From: Cytidiella melzeri
Taxonomy: Eukaryota > Basidiomycota > Agaricomycetes > Polyporales > Irpicaceae
Reading direction: 5' to 3'
Length of the DNA stretch: 64,000 bases
Assembly: GCA_022592445.1 (NCBI GenBank)
Contig: JABYQR010000026.1
Coordinates: forward strand, 62,001 to 126,000
Part shown: one piece after another, positions 31,801-41,104 of the stretch
Numbering within the stretch: position 1 is the stretch's first letter
Layout of the letters: every line of letters begins with the position of its first letter
Translations under genes and position numbers: made by a program
Notes under the pieces: generated by a model
What the model was told of the DNA's origin: nothing
What the model saw: only the letters and a program-made list of their open reading frames with translations
Databases searched by the model: none

Positions 31801-33885
31801 CTTAGTGTGATTCTTAAACCTGCGCAAAACCTCGTCACCGGGATGCGCATACCGACGATGGGCAATGTCAGAGCTGATATTATCGCTCATGACTGGTCGT
31901 GCCATTTGTTTTGGTATTTCCGATTCTTGTTTGATACAATAGACGGTACTACCTTGGAACAATGGCGTAAAAACCAAAGTAGATTTATCATTGCGCACAG
32001 TAATACTGCGTGAATGACCGGAAACCTTCATGCCCTCATCTATCATGAGCTGTCCCAAGGAAATCAGCCTGAAATTTGCTTGTGGCAGCAAGTATACCTC
32101 GTGCAAGAGGAAAGTTTGGATGCTGCCGTCTGCAGCTTTGTAGCGCAAATCAGCATCTCCACATTCGTTTATATGCACAATCTGACCATTTGCGGTTGAG
32201 ACGTGCAAAGGTATGGGGAGACGTCTAACATTTCTCAAGTCAGACTTATTTCCGGTAATGTGCATTGAAGCACCGGAGTCGAGCATCCAAAGCTCTGAAA
32301 TTGGAGTATGATGAGGTTTACTTTTCACCTCTTTTCCTTTGCACGAATCACACTCAGACCATTTCTTAGAATGCGCACAAGATATATTCGAATCATCAAA
32401 ATACAAATTGTTATCAGACACGAGCAGAGGCATTATACAGATAGGATCTGAAAATGCTGCATCAGTGTATGCGCATTGGTCAAGAGTGGAAGAAGATACT
32501 TGCCACAAAGCGGCATCAGCAGTCTCCTCATCGACGCTGAAGGAACCGAGAGAGACACGGTCGTCATCATTGTCGTCGAGAGTGGCACCATCGTCGTCTA
32601 CCCACATTGGAGTGTTAACCATCCCGTCCCCGTCGTCGTTGAAAAGCGAGGTAGGAGGAAGAGGATTGCTTTGAGCGTAGGCTTTCACCTGCTCAGAAAA
32701 GCTATACATCTCCTCTTCGTCACTATCAGCTGCGTATGGGTCAACGCGCTTGCGCTTGGAAGGGCGACTAGAACCTTCAACAGGCTCAGGCGTGGCGGGA
32801 GGTGGAGTAGGGAGGCGTTCAATAGCCTCAGCGATGGGTTCAAGCGCACGAAGACGCTCAGAGGTGCCAGGGACACCTAGCTGATTAGCCAGGTCAAGAG
32901 CCTTTCGGAGGCCTGGGTACTGGTTCTGACCAGTGCGAACTGGACGTGCACCCTCAATACGAGTCTCTAGAGGACGAGAGGCGGGAGGAGGAGAAAAAGC
33001 GACGACAGGAGAGACAAAGGCCATTGTCGCCTGGTGGTTATGACCCTGGTGCCCATCATAGGTCTTACCCTTGCCTTTACCACCGCGACGGGTCTTCTTC
33101 CTTCCACCCTGCTGCTGCTGCTGCCCTTGCTGCTGCTGCTGCTGGGAGAAGTTAGGGTTGCCCCTCTTCTGCTTGACAGCAGAGACCTTGTTCGCTGTCT
33201 TATTACCTCGGTTGAGGTTCTTTGTTCTCCACACGTTGATCACCTGGTTGCCAACCTCCTTGGCGACAAGTTCGTCAGGATCAGCAGCGGTGACCGTCTG
33301 AATTACGCTGCCAGCGTATCCAGGAGCTTTAACGACCACGAGCATGGCCTCGAGAGCTGAGGGTAAACCCTGACTAAAGCTATCGAGCCGCTCAAAGTGC
33401 TCGTAGAGCTTGTTGAGCGCGGGAGTGGGGTCGCCGTCAGAAGGAATGACGAGATCAAGCGCAGACTTGAGCTGAGTATAGACCTCAGTTGAAGTCACCC
33501 TTGCGAACTGTGCCTGTAGAGCTTTCCACTGCCGGTGGGCAGTTGCATGCTTCTTGAGGACAGTCTCAGCAATGGCGGTCGTGACGCGCAGACGGATAAG
33601 ACCCATCGCGCTGCCATTGTCCTTGCGCCACTCTCTAAACTCCTTTCTATCCTCCTCAGACATAGTGGCGGGAGCAGCCGCAGTAGGGGTCTCTGCAGGC
33701 GCATCACCAGCCTCCTCATCAGTGGGGGGTGGAGGGATCGCAGCAACGACAAAGTCGGGCTCGTTCTCCTCAATGGTGTACCAGATACCCTTGGCTTGGA
33801 GGTAAGCCTTCATGAGTTCAGAGAACCCAATCCAGTTAGAGCCGCCGAAGGTGGGGATGAGTGTGAGCTCAGAGTTGGAAGACAT
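28831..33885 (-). CDS. Gag-Pol polyprotein of copia element F (intact, about 1684 aa)
   Basis: One frame encodes the whole polyprotein. I prefer the ATG at 33885 (MSSNSELTLIPTFGGSNW) because the 37 codons before it lie in the leader and resemble no gag start. Gag has the NWIGFSELMKAYLQAKG capsid block. A Gln-rich, basic tract (QQQQQQGQQQQQGGRKKTRR) stands where a nucleocapsid is expected; I see no CCHC knuckle. Then protease (WMLDSGASMHITG), GAG-pre-integrase (AHRRYAHPGDEVLRRF ... CPGCARGK), integrase core (VHSDLKELPVESYY, STPHMHQQNGRAERF), and a Pro/Arg-rich linker. RT has KARLVARGFSQVEGIDFDQ and VVVVYVDDAIFMGS with an intact YVDD. RNase H has YTDADWGSDPNTRRS and SSTDAEYMALS. All key catalytic motifs I checked are present. 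It should be made as a Gag-Pol precursor cleaved by its own protease in cytoplasmic particles. Confidence 0.96.
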   Translation of the reverse strand: MSSNSELTLIPTFGGSNWIGFSELMKAYLQAKGIWYTIEENEPDFVVAAIPPPPTDEEAGDAPAETPTAAAPATMSEEDRKEFREWRKDNGSAMGLIRLRVTTAIAETVLKKHATAHRQWKALQAQFARVTSTEVYTQLKSALDLVIPSDGDPTPALNKLYEHFERLDSFSQGLPSALEAMLVVVKAPGYAGSVIQTVTAADPDELVAKEVGNQVINVWRTKNLNRGNKTANKVSAVKQKRGNPNFSQQQQQQGQQQQQGGRKKTRRGGKGKGKTYDGHQGHNHQATMAFVSPVVAFSPPPASRPLETRIEGARPVRTGQNQYPGLRKALDLANQLGVPGTSERLRALEPIAEAIERLPTPPPATPEPVEGSSRPSKRKRVDPYAADSDEEEMYSFSEQVKAYAQSNPLPPTSLFNDDGDGMVNTPMWVDDDGATLDDNDDDRVSLGSFSVDEETADAALWQVSSSTLDQCAYTDAAFSDPICIMPLLVSDNNLYFDDSNISCAHSKKWSECDSCKGKEVKSKPHHTPISELWMLDSGASMHITGNKSDLRNVRRLPIPLHVSTANGQIVHINECGDADLRYKAADGSIQTFLLHEVYLLPQANFRLISLGQLMIDEGMKVSGHSRSITVRNDKSTLVFTPLFQGSTVYCIKQESEIPKQMARPVMSDNISSDIAHRRYAHPGDEVLRRFKNHTKGTPDFEVKPRKSPCPGCARGKTPMRPFPASDRRASHPFELVHSDLKELPVESYYRQKYAMVFLDDATSHAWIVLLRKKLQAINALRQFLAMVATQYNTKVKGWMSDAGGEYKSGAFTDLLKDNGIEILQSTPHMHQQNGRAERFIRTMMDKAEAMRFTACIPPSWWNFSLEHAVYVYNRTPLRRTQWRTPYEVINGEVPDVSKLRVFGCSAYVFIPEKVRQNKLSPKSELMTYLGQTTHGWKFMRAPNNVVFESTQAEFDEEFFPKCKDSKPRKERPNGQPPSDDHDHSNDQRPPMPDVDEDEFPQQWHDDTPLPKRPDQPADEQPARIPSPNPRPPAGERDEPEVPQPRRSTRQRNQPARPGDAYGESRPTERQRADLRRRIGDDQPSTSRSRRQPPRKQNDVPDHQPAPSTSQRDPPEITHPDDGDESEPTELDDSNNGEVPPNEAKLAALCREGGVKFQTYLLSKAIEPDDQESNPREWTYRDILRLPKKEQKEWRKAALEELDALKKRKVYDLVDRPKGRKVIKNRWVFDVKSDGRKKARLVARGFSQVEGIDFDQIFSPVVRFETVRFMLALSALENWYLTGLDVRNAYLYGDLEEEIYMEQPEGFVERGQEDKVLRLRKALYGLKQAGLVWWRTLDKSMKELGFTRLKSDAGVFVKHDGKDIIVVVVYVDDAIFMGSSVPKIMRDKELFMKKWECRDLGEAKEFLRMRIAKHGTKLSIDQCSYLDKVLKRVNMLDAKPAKTPLPDGYQPAKHEGAVDPALRTRFQTVIGSLLYIMLGTRPDIAFAVTKLAQQSANPSQDHLDKALYICRYLKGTRDYRLEYDYNSDLGLYAYTDADWGSDPNTRRSQTGYLTMLAGGVFTWQSRAQRTAAHSSTDAEYMALSDCSRQVIWIRSLILELGYHLSAIPIYCDNQGAIFISSNPVTEKRSKHIDIRYHYIRDVQEQGLVKVEYVRTDENIADIFTKNLGRVKFEKFRQMLGLHIEY

Positions 33886-34108
33886 GTTGAAGATAAAAAT
33901 CTGAGATGGTGAAACACTAGTCAGCGTCATGTCAAAACAGAGCGACATAGGTTCCCCATAGCAAGGGCCACAGGCCACTTGCATAGGCGTGCTCATTGTG
34001 TGCAGCGTCGAGCACCAGGGCTCAGGCGCGCAGCAACAATGGCAACAGCCAGGAGAGCTTTTTGCTCACTGCGTGCAGCAATGAGCGCACAGCAGGGCAA
34101 GCCGCTCG

Positions 34109-34120
34109 GGGCTCATAACC
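34109..34120 (-). promoter_or_regulatory. Primer binding site of copia element F (initiator tRNA-Met half)
   Basis: Minus-strand GGTTATGAGCCC directly follows the 5' LTR. It is the 12-nt complement of GGGCTCATAACC in the initiator tRNA-Met anticodon arm, the primer type used by copia and Ty5. Confidence 0.85.
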
Positions 34121-34437
34121 TGTGGAACAGTGTCCTTCACAGGCACTGGGCCAACAGGCAACTTAGGGGATGTTGAAGAAGCTCACCTGAGATGCTAGTG
34201 AAGTTAGCTGTAAGCGTGGTGGTGGTTCAGGTTAAAGGACTGTCTATCCATTTACAGCTCTACAGCGGTCTTATATACATGCTGGGGCTATGTACAAACA
34301 GAGGCAAATAATGATACCAATCAAGGAATGTGAAACAGAAATGAGGGTACCCAAAGTACCGGTATGATGGACGTGGCCATGCTCATACATGATGGATGTA
34401 GCTGTGCTCAACATGATGGATGTAGCTGTGCTCAACA
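34121..34437 (-). repeat. 5' LTR of copia element F (317 bp)
   Basis: Right-hand LTR. A TATA-like stretch (minus strand ATGTATATAAGA) lies near 34271-34280. The GAAGG duplication follows. Confidence 0.97.
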
Positions 34438-34593
34438 GAAGGGGGGGAGGAACCCTCAAGTGAACACCTTGCTAGCATCAGGACAGGAGGGGACAATGGT
34501 ACGTCCCTGGAGGGGTCAAAACACGACGATGACTACCCGGCTGAACTATTCGATGAGTACGGGGAGTACTCAGATGACGGCCCACAACAGTAC

Positions 34594-37500
34594 TTGCAGG
34601 CCATGCGCATCGTCAAATATGACGAGGAGGTAGACCTTTCCGGACAAGCTGAACGTCTAGCAGCCATGTCCAATGCAAAACCCCAACGCACCGCCATGAG
34701 GGTGACGGCGCAGGCAAAACCCAGGCCTTCAGTCCACGCTAAGTGTATTACAATACACAGGGAGGTCAACGGATTGAAAGGGAAGATCCTACTCAACTCT
34801 GGGTCCTTGATTAACGCAATTAGTCCATCCTTTGTGATGGTTGCTAAGATCACTGCCTTCCCTCTCGAGAACCCAATAGGGTTACAGCTTGGCTGTGTTG
34901 GTAGTTGGTCCAAGATAAACTTTGGGGTACAGGTTGCCCTTTGTATGGGTGGCATGTCCCACGAGACGTATCTCGATGTAGTCAACATTGACCACTATGA
35001 TATGATCCTCGGCATTCCATTCTTGTAATCCAACGCAGTACGCGTGGACTTCGCCCTACCAGAGGTAGGTGTGGGTCGCATGGTGATAGCCACACTACGA
35101 CCAGAGGAGAGTCCTGCAAAAGGACATGGTTGGCCAGAGAGGAAAAAGGTACATGTACCTGCACCTGAGAACAAGCGACCAACCGGAGGGCTGGTACGCA
35201 AGGGTGGTACCCCACCTGAATGACTAATCACCGTCAACAAAGAATTGAAGGGGCTTGACCCCCTAGGAAGCTCGATTCAGGCCACATACTCAAAGTCTTC
35301 CCGCGATATGTACTCATGTAGTCCTAAACACATCACAACAGCTGTAGACGTACAGGATAATAAACGGACATGGCTAACAAAGGATGATATACCACGACTG
35401 AGGGCAAGGTGGCTCACAGAATATAAGGACATTATGTCGGGGGTACCCGAGGAGTTGCCCCCTTTTTGGGAAGTTAATCACGCCATTCCCCTGGTAGACG
35501 ACACAAAGGTGTATCGATACCACCTACCAAGGTGCCCTGATGCACTGAAGCCTCAATTGATTGAGAAGATCAATATATATGAACAATCCGGATGGTGGAT
35601 ACCTACCAATATACCTCAAGCAATGCCTATGATGTGTCTGCCCAAGCGTGACAGGAAGCTATGAACCGTATTCGATTGTTGTCAGCGGAACAACAACACC
35701 ATCCATGATGTGTTGCCATTCCCAGACCAGGAACAGATATGGTTAGACGTGGCTTGAGCCCCATACAGGTTGAAGATCGACCTTTCTGATGCATACGAGC
35801 AGATACGAGTTGTGGCGGAGGACGTATGGAAGACGGCATTGTCAACGGTGTATGGCACCATGCTGAGCAACGTGATGCAGCAGGGAGACTGTAATGCACC
35901 ATCGACGTTCCAGAGACTTATGGTCTACATCTTCCGCAATGACATCGGGAAATACATACATGTGTACCTCGATGATATATTCATCTTCTCAATGACCATT
36001 GAGGAACACGAGGGCCATTTATGTATCTGCCTCCGCAAACTGCGCGAAGCAAAGTTATACCTGAAGGACGTTAAAGTCCTGTTGTATGCCCCGTCCATGG
36101 ATTGCTTGGGCCATCTCATCGATGATAAGGGACTGCATGTCGACTCAGACAAAATGGCAAAAGTCAGAAACTGGAGAACACCCAGAGATTATGGCGACAT
36201 CCAGCAATTCCTAGGGCTGGTACAGTAGCTGGCCAACTTCATGCCCAACGTCTCGATGTTCACAGGGCCATTGGCAGAGATCACAAGGAATGGACATTCC
36301 TTTGAATGGCAACCAATACACCAGAAGTGCTTCGAATCAATAAAGCAGCTGGCCTGTAAGGTCCCTATTCTGCGACCTATAGATCCCAGCACGTGCGAGC
36401 CAATTTGGTTGATATGCAATGCGTCCACCTATGGAGTGGGCGCCGTGTACGGCCGAGGGCCGGAGTGGCAGACATGTAGACCTGCTGGGTTTATGTCTAA
36501 GAAATTCACGGTGGCGCAGCATGCGTACCGGGTCTTCGAGACGGAGACACTGGCCATACTGGAAGCACTGCTCAAATGGGAGAATAAACTCCTTGGGTAC
36601 CGCATCAACATTGTAACCGGCCATGAAGTGCTACGGTTCTTCAAGACCCAAGCACGTCTCTTGCCTAGGCAAACACGACGGATGAAATTCTTTGAGCAGT
36701 TTGATTATCACATCCAGTATGTGGCCGGGGAACTGAACAAGGTGGCAGATTGCCTCTCTTGCTACTACGAGGACAATCGCCATGACGAGCCGCACACGTC
36801 TGACGTACTAGTCAATGCAGACATACGGTTCGACCCGGAGGGCGAAGAACTCCCTCTCGAATGACAAGCGGAAATCGCTAAGGGAAAGGGTAATATCAAT
36901 CTAGTGGAACGCCTGGAGGCGAGGCGAATTGTCCACGAGGAAGAGGAAGATTGAACAAGGGAAGCAAGGGAGCTGGAGGAGAACCGGGAAGACCCTTCCC
37001 CCATGGTACCCGAGGAGGCTGTAGAGCCTCTGCCAGAACAACTCAAGAGGAACAAGGAATTCTTCCATCGCATTCAGACTGGGTACTTGAGGGACACGCT
37101 ATTCTCTAAGATCGCAAGCGCCATAGATCAGCACCATGCCTTCTCGGAGAGTGGGGGCTTTATCTACGCAAAAAACAGAGCGGATAAGCAGGTATTATGC
37201 ATACCTCGGGTGAAGCTGGGTGAGCAGTCACTCGTAGGGATTGTTATCGATAGTCCCCACACAACTATTGGGCACTTTGGTCCAAGGAAGACCACGGATT
37301 ATGTCAGACAGTGGTATTGGTGGCCGTCCATGGGACGGCATATTGCCGATTTCTGCGCCAGTTGTGAAGTGTGTCAGACGACAAAGTCATCTGTGCAACG
37401 ACCGGCCAGTCTGCTGCACTCCCTCCCCATTCCAAGATATCCATGGTCCTCCATCGCAATGGACTTCCTCGGCCTCTTCCCTCGATTTCAGGGATTCGAC

Positions 37501-38540
37501 TATCTGTGGGTCGTAGTCTGCCGGCTAACCATGCAGGCCCACCTTGTCCCGGTGACCACCACCATCACTGCATCCGAGCTGGCTTGGTTGTATGTGAAGG
37601 AGATCGTGCGGCTACATTGACTTGCAGAGTTTATTGCGTCTGACCAAGACTCCAAATTCACGTCCACATTCTGAAAGGAGGTTCACCGCCTCCTAGGGAG
37701 GCGGTTGCTCATGTCAACGGTGTTCCACCCTCAAACGGATGGACTTACTGAACACATCAATTGGTCAATATCCCAGATGCTGCAAGCCATGGTCTGTCCG
37801 GACCAGTCAGACTGGGTAACGTGACTACCCATGCTAGAATTTGCGCTGAACTCGGCGTCCAGTGACACTACTGGGTTTGCTCCGTTTGAGCTCTCGCAGA
37901 GCCACATGCCACAAATGGTGCGGAGGTTGCAAAGAGTGATCTACCAGGCATGAAACAGTTTGCAGACACGGTACTGGAAAACCTGGAGCTCGCGCATGAC
38001 TGCATTATCGAGAGCCGGGTCTTACAGACCCATCACGCAAACCGGTTGTGTCGTGACGAGAACCTGAAGAGGGTGTAGACTCCCCAATCTAAGTGAGTGA
38101 TAAGGTATATTGTCCACGGCCGAGATAAATCTACCCAAGGGGCATGCCAGCAAGCTCCTGCCCCGATTCATTGGCCCATACACGGGGCTGGAGGCGCGAC
38201 CGGCCACGTCTAACTACAAGCTGGACCTACCGGATGATTTGTGCCATTGACGGATACACCCGGTGTTCCACATTAGCCGGCTGCAACGTTACAAACCCAA
38301 CAACGAGAAGATGTTTCCACATCGGGAGGTCAATGTGTACTATGACCTGGGTACCCCCAAGGATGCTGAGTGGGTGATTGACGAGATTTTTGCCCACAGG
38401 GGGAGGGGAAGGAACTTAGAGTTCCTCGTACAATAGAACCTAGGAGACAGAACATGGGAACCACTAGTGCATGTTGACGAGTTATCAGCGCTAGATGAGT
38501 ATCTGGAGGTCCAGGGGGCAAAGACCGTAAAGGACTTGAG
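34594..38540 (+). pseudogene. pol of element K: protease, RT, RNase H, integrase, chromodomain
   Basis: The protease region reads ILLNSGSLINAISPSF, so the catalytic Asp of DSG has become Asn. RT has RYHLPRCPDALKPQLIEKIN, KIDLSDAYEQIRVV and HVYLDDIFIFS (YLDD intact). Connection and RNase H follow with EPIWLICNASTYGVGAVYG, where the usual D of the D-A-S motif is N. Integrase has TIGHFGPRKTTDYVRQWYWW, CASCEVCQTTK, MDFLGLFPRFQGFDYLW and HPQTDGLTEHI. The C-terminus has HPVFHISRLQRYKP and a chromodomain (DAEWVIDEIFAHRGRGRNLE, FLVQ-stop-NLGDRTWEPL). Stops at 35036, 35662, 35757, 36228, 36952, 37618, 37671, 37821, 38248 and 38435 fall mostly where Arg (CGA) or Trp (TGG) is expected. Confidence 0.9.
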
Positions 38541-38770
38541 ATGAAGTCTAAAAAATATGCCACTGCTGAGACAAGTAGGCGTAGATGATACCAGATGGAC
38601 AAATAGATAAGATTAGATAAACAGTAGATTAGGCTAGACGCACAGCGTACTGCATTGGTCAAGCGCTTAAGCGTGATCAAAGATCAGACGTTCAATTTTT
38701 TTATTTTTCTATTTTCTGTTTCTTTTTCTCTATTTCTCTCTTTCTCTTTCTCTCTCGCTCTCTCAATCTC

Positions 38771-38814
<44 letters not shown>

Positions 38815-38868
38815 ACACTCTCTATCTCTCAAAAAGCACAGGTTGTTGTGACCTCCATACCTCACAGC
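38541..38868 (+). repeat. Spacer with pyrimidine microsatellite between pol and ORF3 of K
   Basis: 38696-38830 is almost pure C+T, including a (TC)n run of about 30 bp near 38777-38808. The rest is non-coding spacer. Confidence 0.8.
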
Positions 38869-40812
38869 ATGTCGCACGGCACAGCTTGAGCCTCGCATTG
38901 TTGTGAACGGGAGCCATCGCATTCCCAGTCTGCCTCTTCCAGAGGAGCTCGCTCATATAGACGGCCCAGTGGCTTGAAACATCATTGCACGGAGGTAGAA
39001 GTGTCCTGGGTTTACGCGTCAAACCCATCAGTGGTCCTTCACAACGAATCATGCGAGCCATGCAAGGACTGGCTTGTCCACCATGTAATGGCAAGGAAGG
39101 ATGACTCGTATGGCCCTGCGTTGCGCAATGAAGAGGACTGGTAGAGAATGTTCCTGCAAGAACATTGAGGTTGGATGGCACCCAAGGAAGTCAAGGAGCT
39201 CCAGAACGACGAGCGTAGGACTGCCAGTCGCAAACGTTTGCGTGGCCGTGCTCAATCCCACACGCCGCGGCACCGAGACTCCAGCTACTCACAGGAGCGA
39301 CGGGATACTCACAAAAGGGACACGCAGTACATCCGCAACCTCGAGGAGCAGGCCAAAAAGGATGTCCAACACATCCGGACGTTGGAACAGTTGGTGGACG
39401 AGCGCGATAGAACTATTGCTGCTCTACGGCTTGAGATTGGAGGGCTTCGTCCTCCAAGTGCTGGGCCGGGTGTAGCTCACACCCTGGAAGAACAAATCAT
39501 CTCCAGCCCCACAGACGTGCTACCTCACACAATGGCTCGGGACCCATACGAATTGGGATCTGAGGACTACGGCGTGCCCAACGAGAGGGCTGAACGCAAA
39601 GCTCGCCAAAAACGGGCATTAGCTAGTGGCAGGTGTTGGGTGTCTTGGACACAGTCCAAATCGTTGCGCAGCATGTTGCCCCTACCACAGCAAAAGGGGA
39701 AGGAACGTGACGTGGTGCGTCCGCTGCAAGAATGACTGACCACCTGGAATGAGGCAGGAGGGTCAACATGGGCACCAGCAGGCAACATCGCCCCACCACT
39801 GAGCAGTCAGATTGCGGACATGGACGGGCGAAGCTCCGCGAGCCTCAAAGTTTCCCTACAGGTGTGGAATGCACCTATCATGACTGCCACACAACCGGCT
39901 GATGGCGTACTGGCTGCCAACTACCTGCCGGAGCGAGACGGGTCCGGTACCGTGATACCGTTGCGTGAACGAGCCCCGGGAAAGTACCACATCGTCTATG
40001 AGATCTTAATAGACCTTTCCCTTCAATTCCCGGTGGTGGCACCACGTTACGGTGGGGGACTCAACCCTATCACTGGGTACAAGTGGACGATGGCCGAACT
40101 TGAGGCATATCCATTAGGGATTCCTGGGATGCCTACGTATGCTGCACCCTGGGCACCCCAGCAAGGGGGGGGGGTGACCAGTTCAATGGTTGTCTCTGAC
40201 GCAGCCAACAATGCTGATGCCCAGGCCACTTCCACCACGCCAGACGCAAGTACGCAGGAAGGCCCCTCTCCCCCCGCGTGGGAGAGAAAACAAATACTGG
40301 TGCTTACGGACCCAGGCGTCATTAGAGCCATGGACAGGTCCTGGCTCGACATGAGTGAGTTTGCAATTGCAGGGTCCACAGCGCGATTCCCGTGGCGAAA
40401 GCCCACCTCAGTTGACAAGGTAAAGAGGATACGGGAGATATCGCGTCCCCCCTGTAACTCGCGCGCCCTTCAGTACTGGGGTGAGTTGGTAACCAAGGTC
40501 AACAAAAAGAAGGGCACAAGGACGCTGGTAGAGAGAAAACTGGTTATTCCTACAAACCGACCCTTGTGGGCCCCCTTCCGAGCACCAAAAGGAAGGCTGC
40601 ATCGGGAGCGTCATGCCATTTGTCGGTGGAATCCTCCCCCGTCGCCAGGATCTCCACCTGCAATGTCAATGGAGTTGGACCACCTGTTGGGAGTTGCCAT
40701 ACCTCAAGAAGCACCTCAGGAGGTACCAGAGGACATTGCGATGGAAGAAGGAGAATGGGGCGATGAGGTGGGAAGAGGGGGCGCGGCCAACCACAGCCTG
40801 GCGCAATTCTAA
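38869..40812 (+). pseudogene. ORF3 of element K, about 648 codons, downstream of pol
   Basis: A single frame runs from ATG 38869 to TAA 40812, interrupted by only four stops (TGA 38887, TAG about 39130, TGA 39166, TGA 39733). All fit CGA-to-TGA or TGG-to-TAG change, as in pol. The N-terminal part has a Cys pair in ESCEPCKDWLVHHVMARKDD. Then comes a basic region (SRKRLRGRAQSHTPRHRD) and a coiled coil of about 60 residues (YIRNLEEQAKKDVQHIRTLE to LRLEIGGL). The C-terminal half has proline-rich and mixed segments and ends in an acidic tail (PEDIAMEEGEWGDEVG). No signal peptide or membrane span, so it does not look like an envelope protein. I do not recognise the family. It lies inside the LTRs on the sense strand, so it belongs to the element or was captured by it. 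Confidence 0.65.
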
Positions 40813-40869
40813 GGACAGTGGTTGCACCTGTTGTCGACTACGTCCCATGGACTTCATCTAGGGGGCGTG

Positions 40870-41104
40870 TGTAAGGGCGCAACGGTGGCCCATCCCAATA
40901 CAGCAGGCGGTGCGTTACACATAGGCAGTTGGGACTGCCTTATATAGGTACTATATAGTAGGACTCGGGTTGCTATTATCTAAGCTATCACTCATCACGA
41001 GATTAGGACACTTTCTACTTTACATCTGTACATACGTCGAGTTCTGAATACAATTGGTCAAACTCTGCCGTGTGTGCGCGTGCAGTCTAAAGCCAACACT
41101 TACA
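40870..41104 (+). repeat. 3' LTR of element K (235 bp)
   Basis: TGTAAGGGCGCAACGG to CCAACACTTACA, preceded by the purine-rich AGGGGGCGTG (polypurine tract, 40860-40869) and followed by the GGACC duplication. Confidence 0.93.

Larger units (their letters stand above)
28466..34437 (-). mobile_element. Ty1/copia element F, young and intact, 5972 bp
   Basis: Complete element on the minus strand with LTRs of 318 and 317 bp and duplication GAAGG (28461-28465, 34438-34442). The two LTRs are the same at every position I compared except for one single-base length difference inside a short tandem repeat. The single polyprotein ORF is uninterrupted. The primer site and polypurine tract are intact. This is the only element in the window that looks capable of transposition. 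Confidence 0.97.
25497..41104 (+). mobile_element. Ty3/gypsy chromovirus K with a third ORF, 15.6 kb including a nested copia
   Basis: Both 235-bp LTRs are present and the 5-bp duplication GGACC flanks the whole (25492-25496, 41105-41109). Content: gag, protease, RT, RNase H, integrase, chromodomain, and then an additional long ORF before the 3' LTR. Without copia F (28466-34437 and one GAAGG) the element is about 9.6 kb. Many stops are present, mostly TGA or TAG at positions where CGA or TGG is expected, so the copy is old and inactive. It lies inside a hAT gene. I found no self-priming complement for it, and the primer site is unresolved. Confidence 0.93.

Noticed and set aside
31675..33912. 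Plus-strand ORFs of 60-134 codons across copia F
   Set aside because: They are antisense to the intact 1684-aa polyprotein and show no homology.
38640..38696. tRNA-like stretch (TTGGTCAAGCG box-A-like, ACGTTCAA box-B-like) before a T run
   Set aside because: No acceptor stem, no 7-nt anticodon loop and poor B box; it does not fold as a tRNA, and it lies in the spacer of element K.
38869..40812. Envelope protein in element K
   Set aside because: No signal peptide, no transmembrane segment and no Cys-rich ectodomain in ORF3; there is no support for an envelope function.
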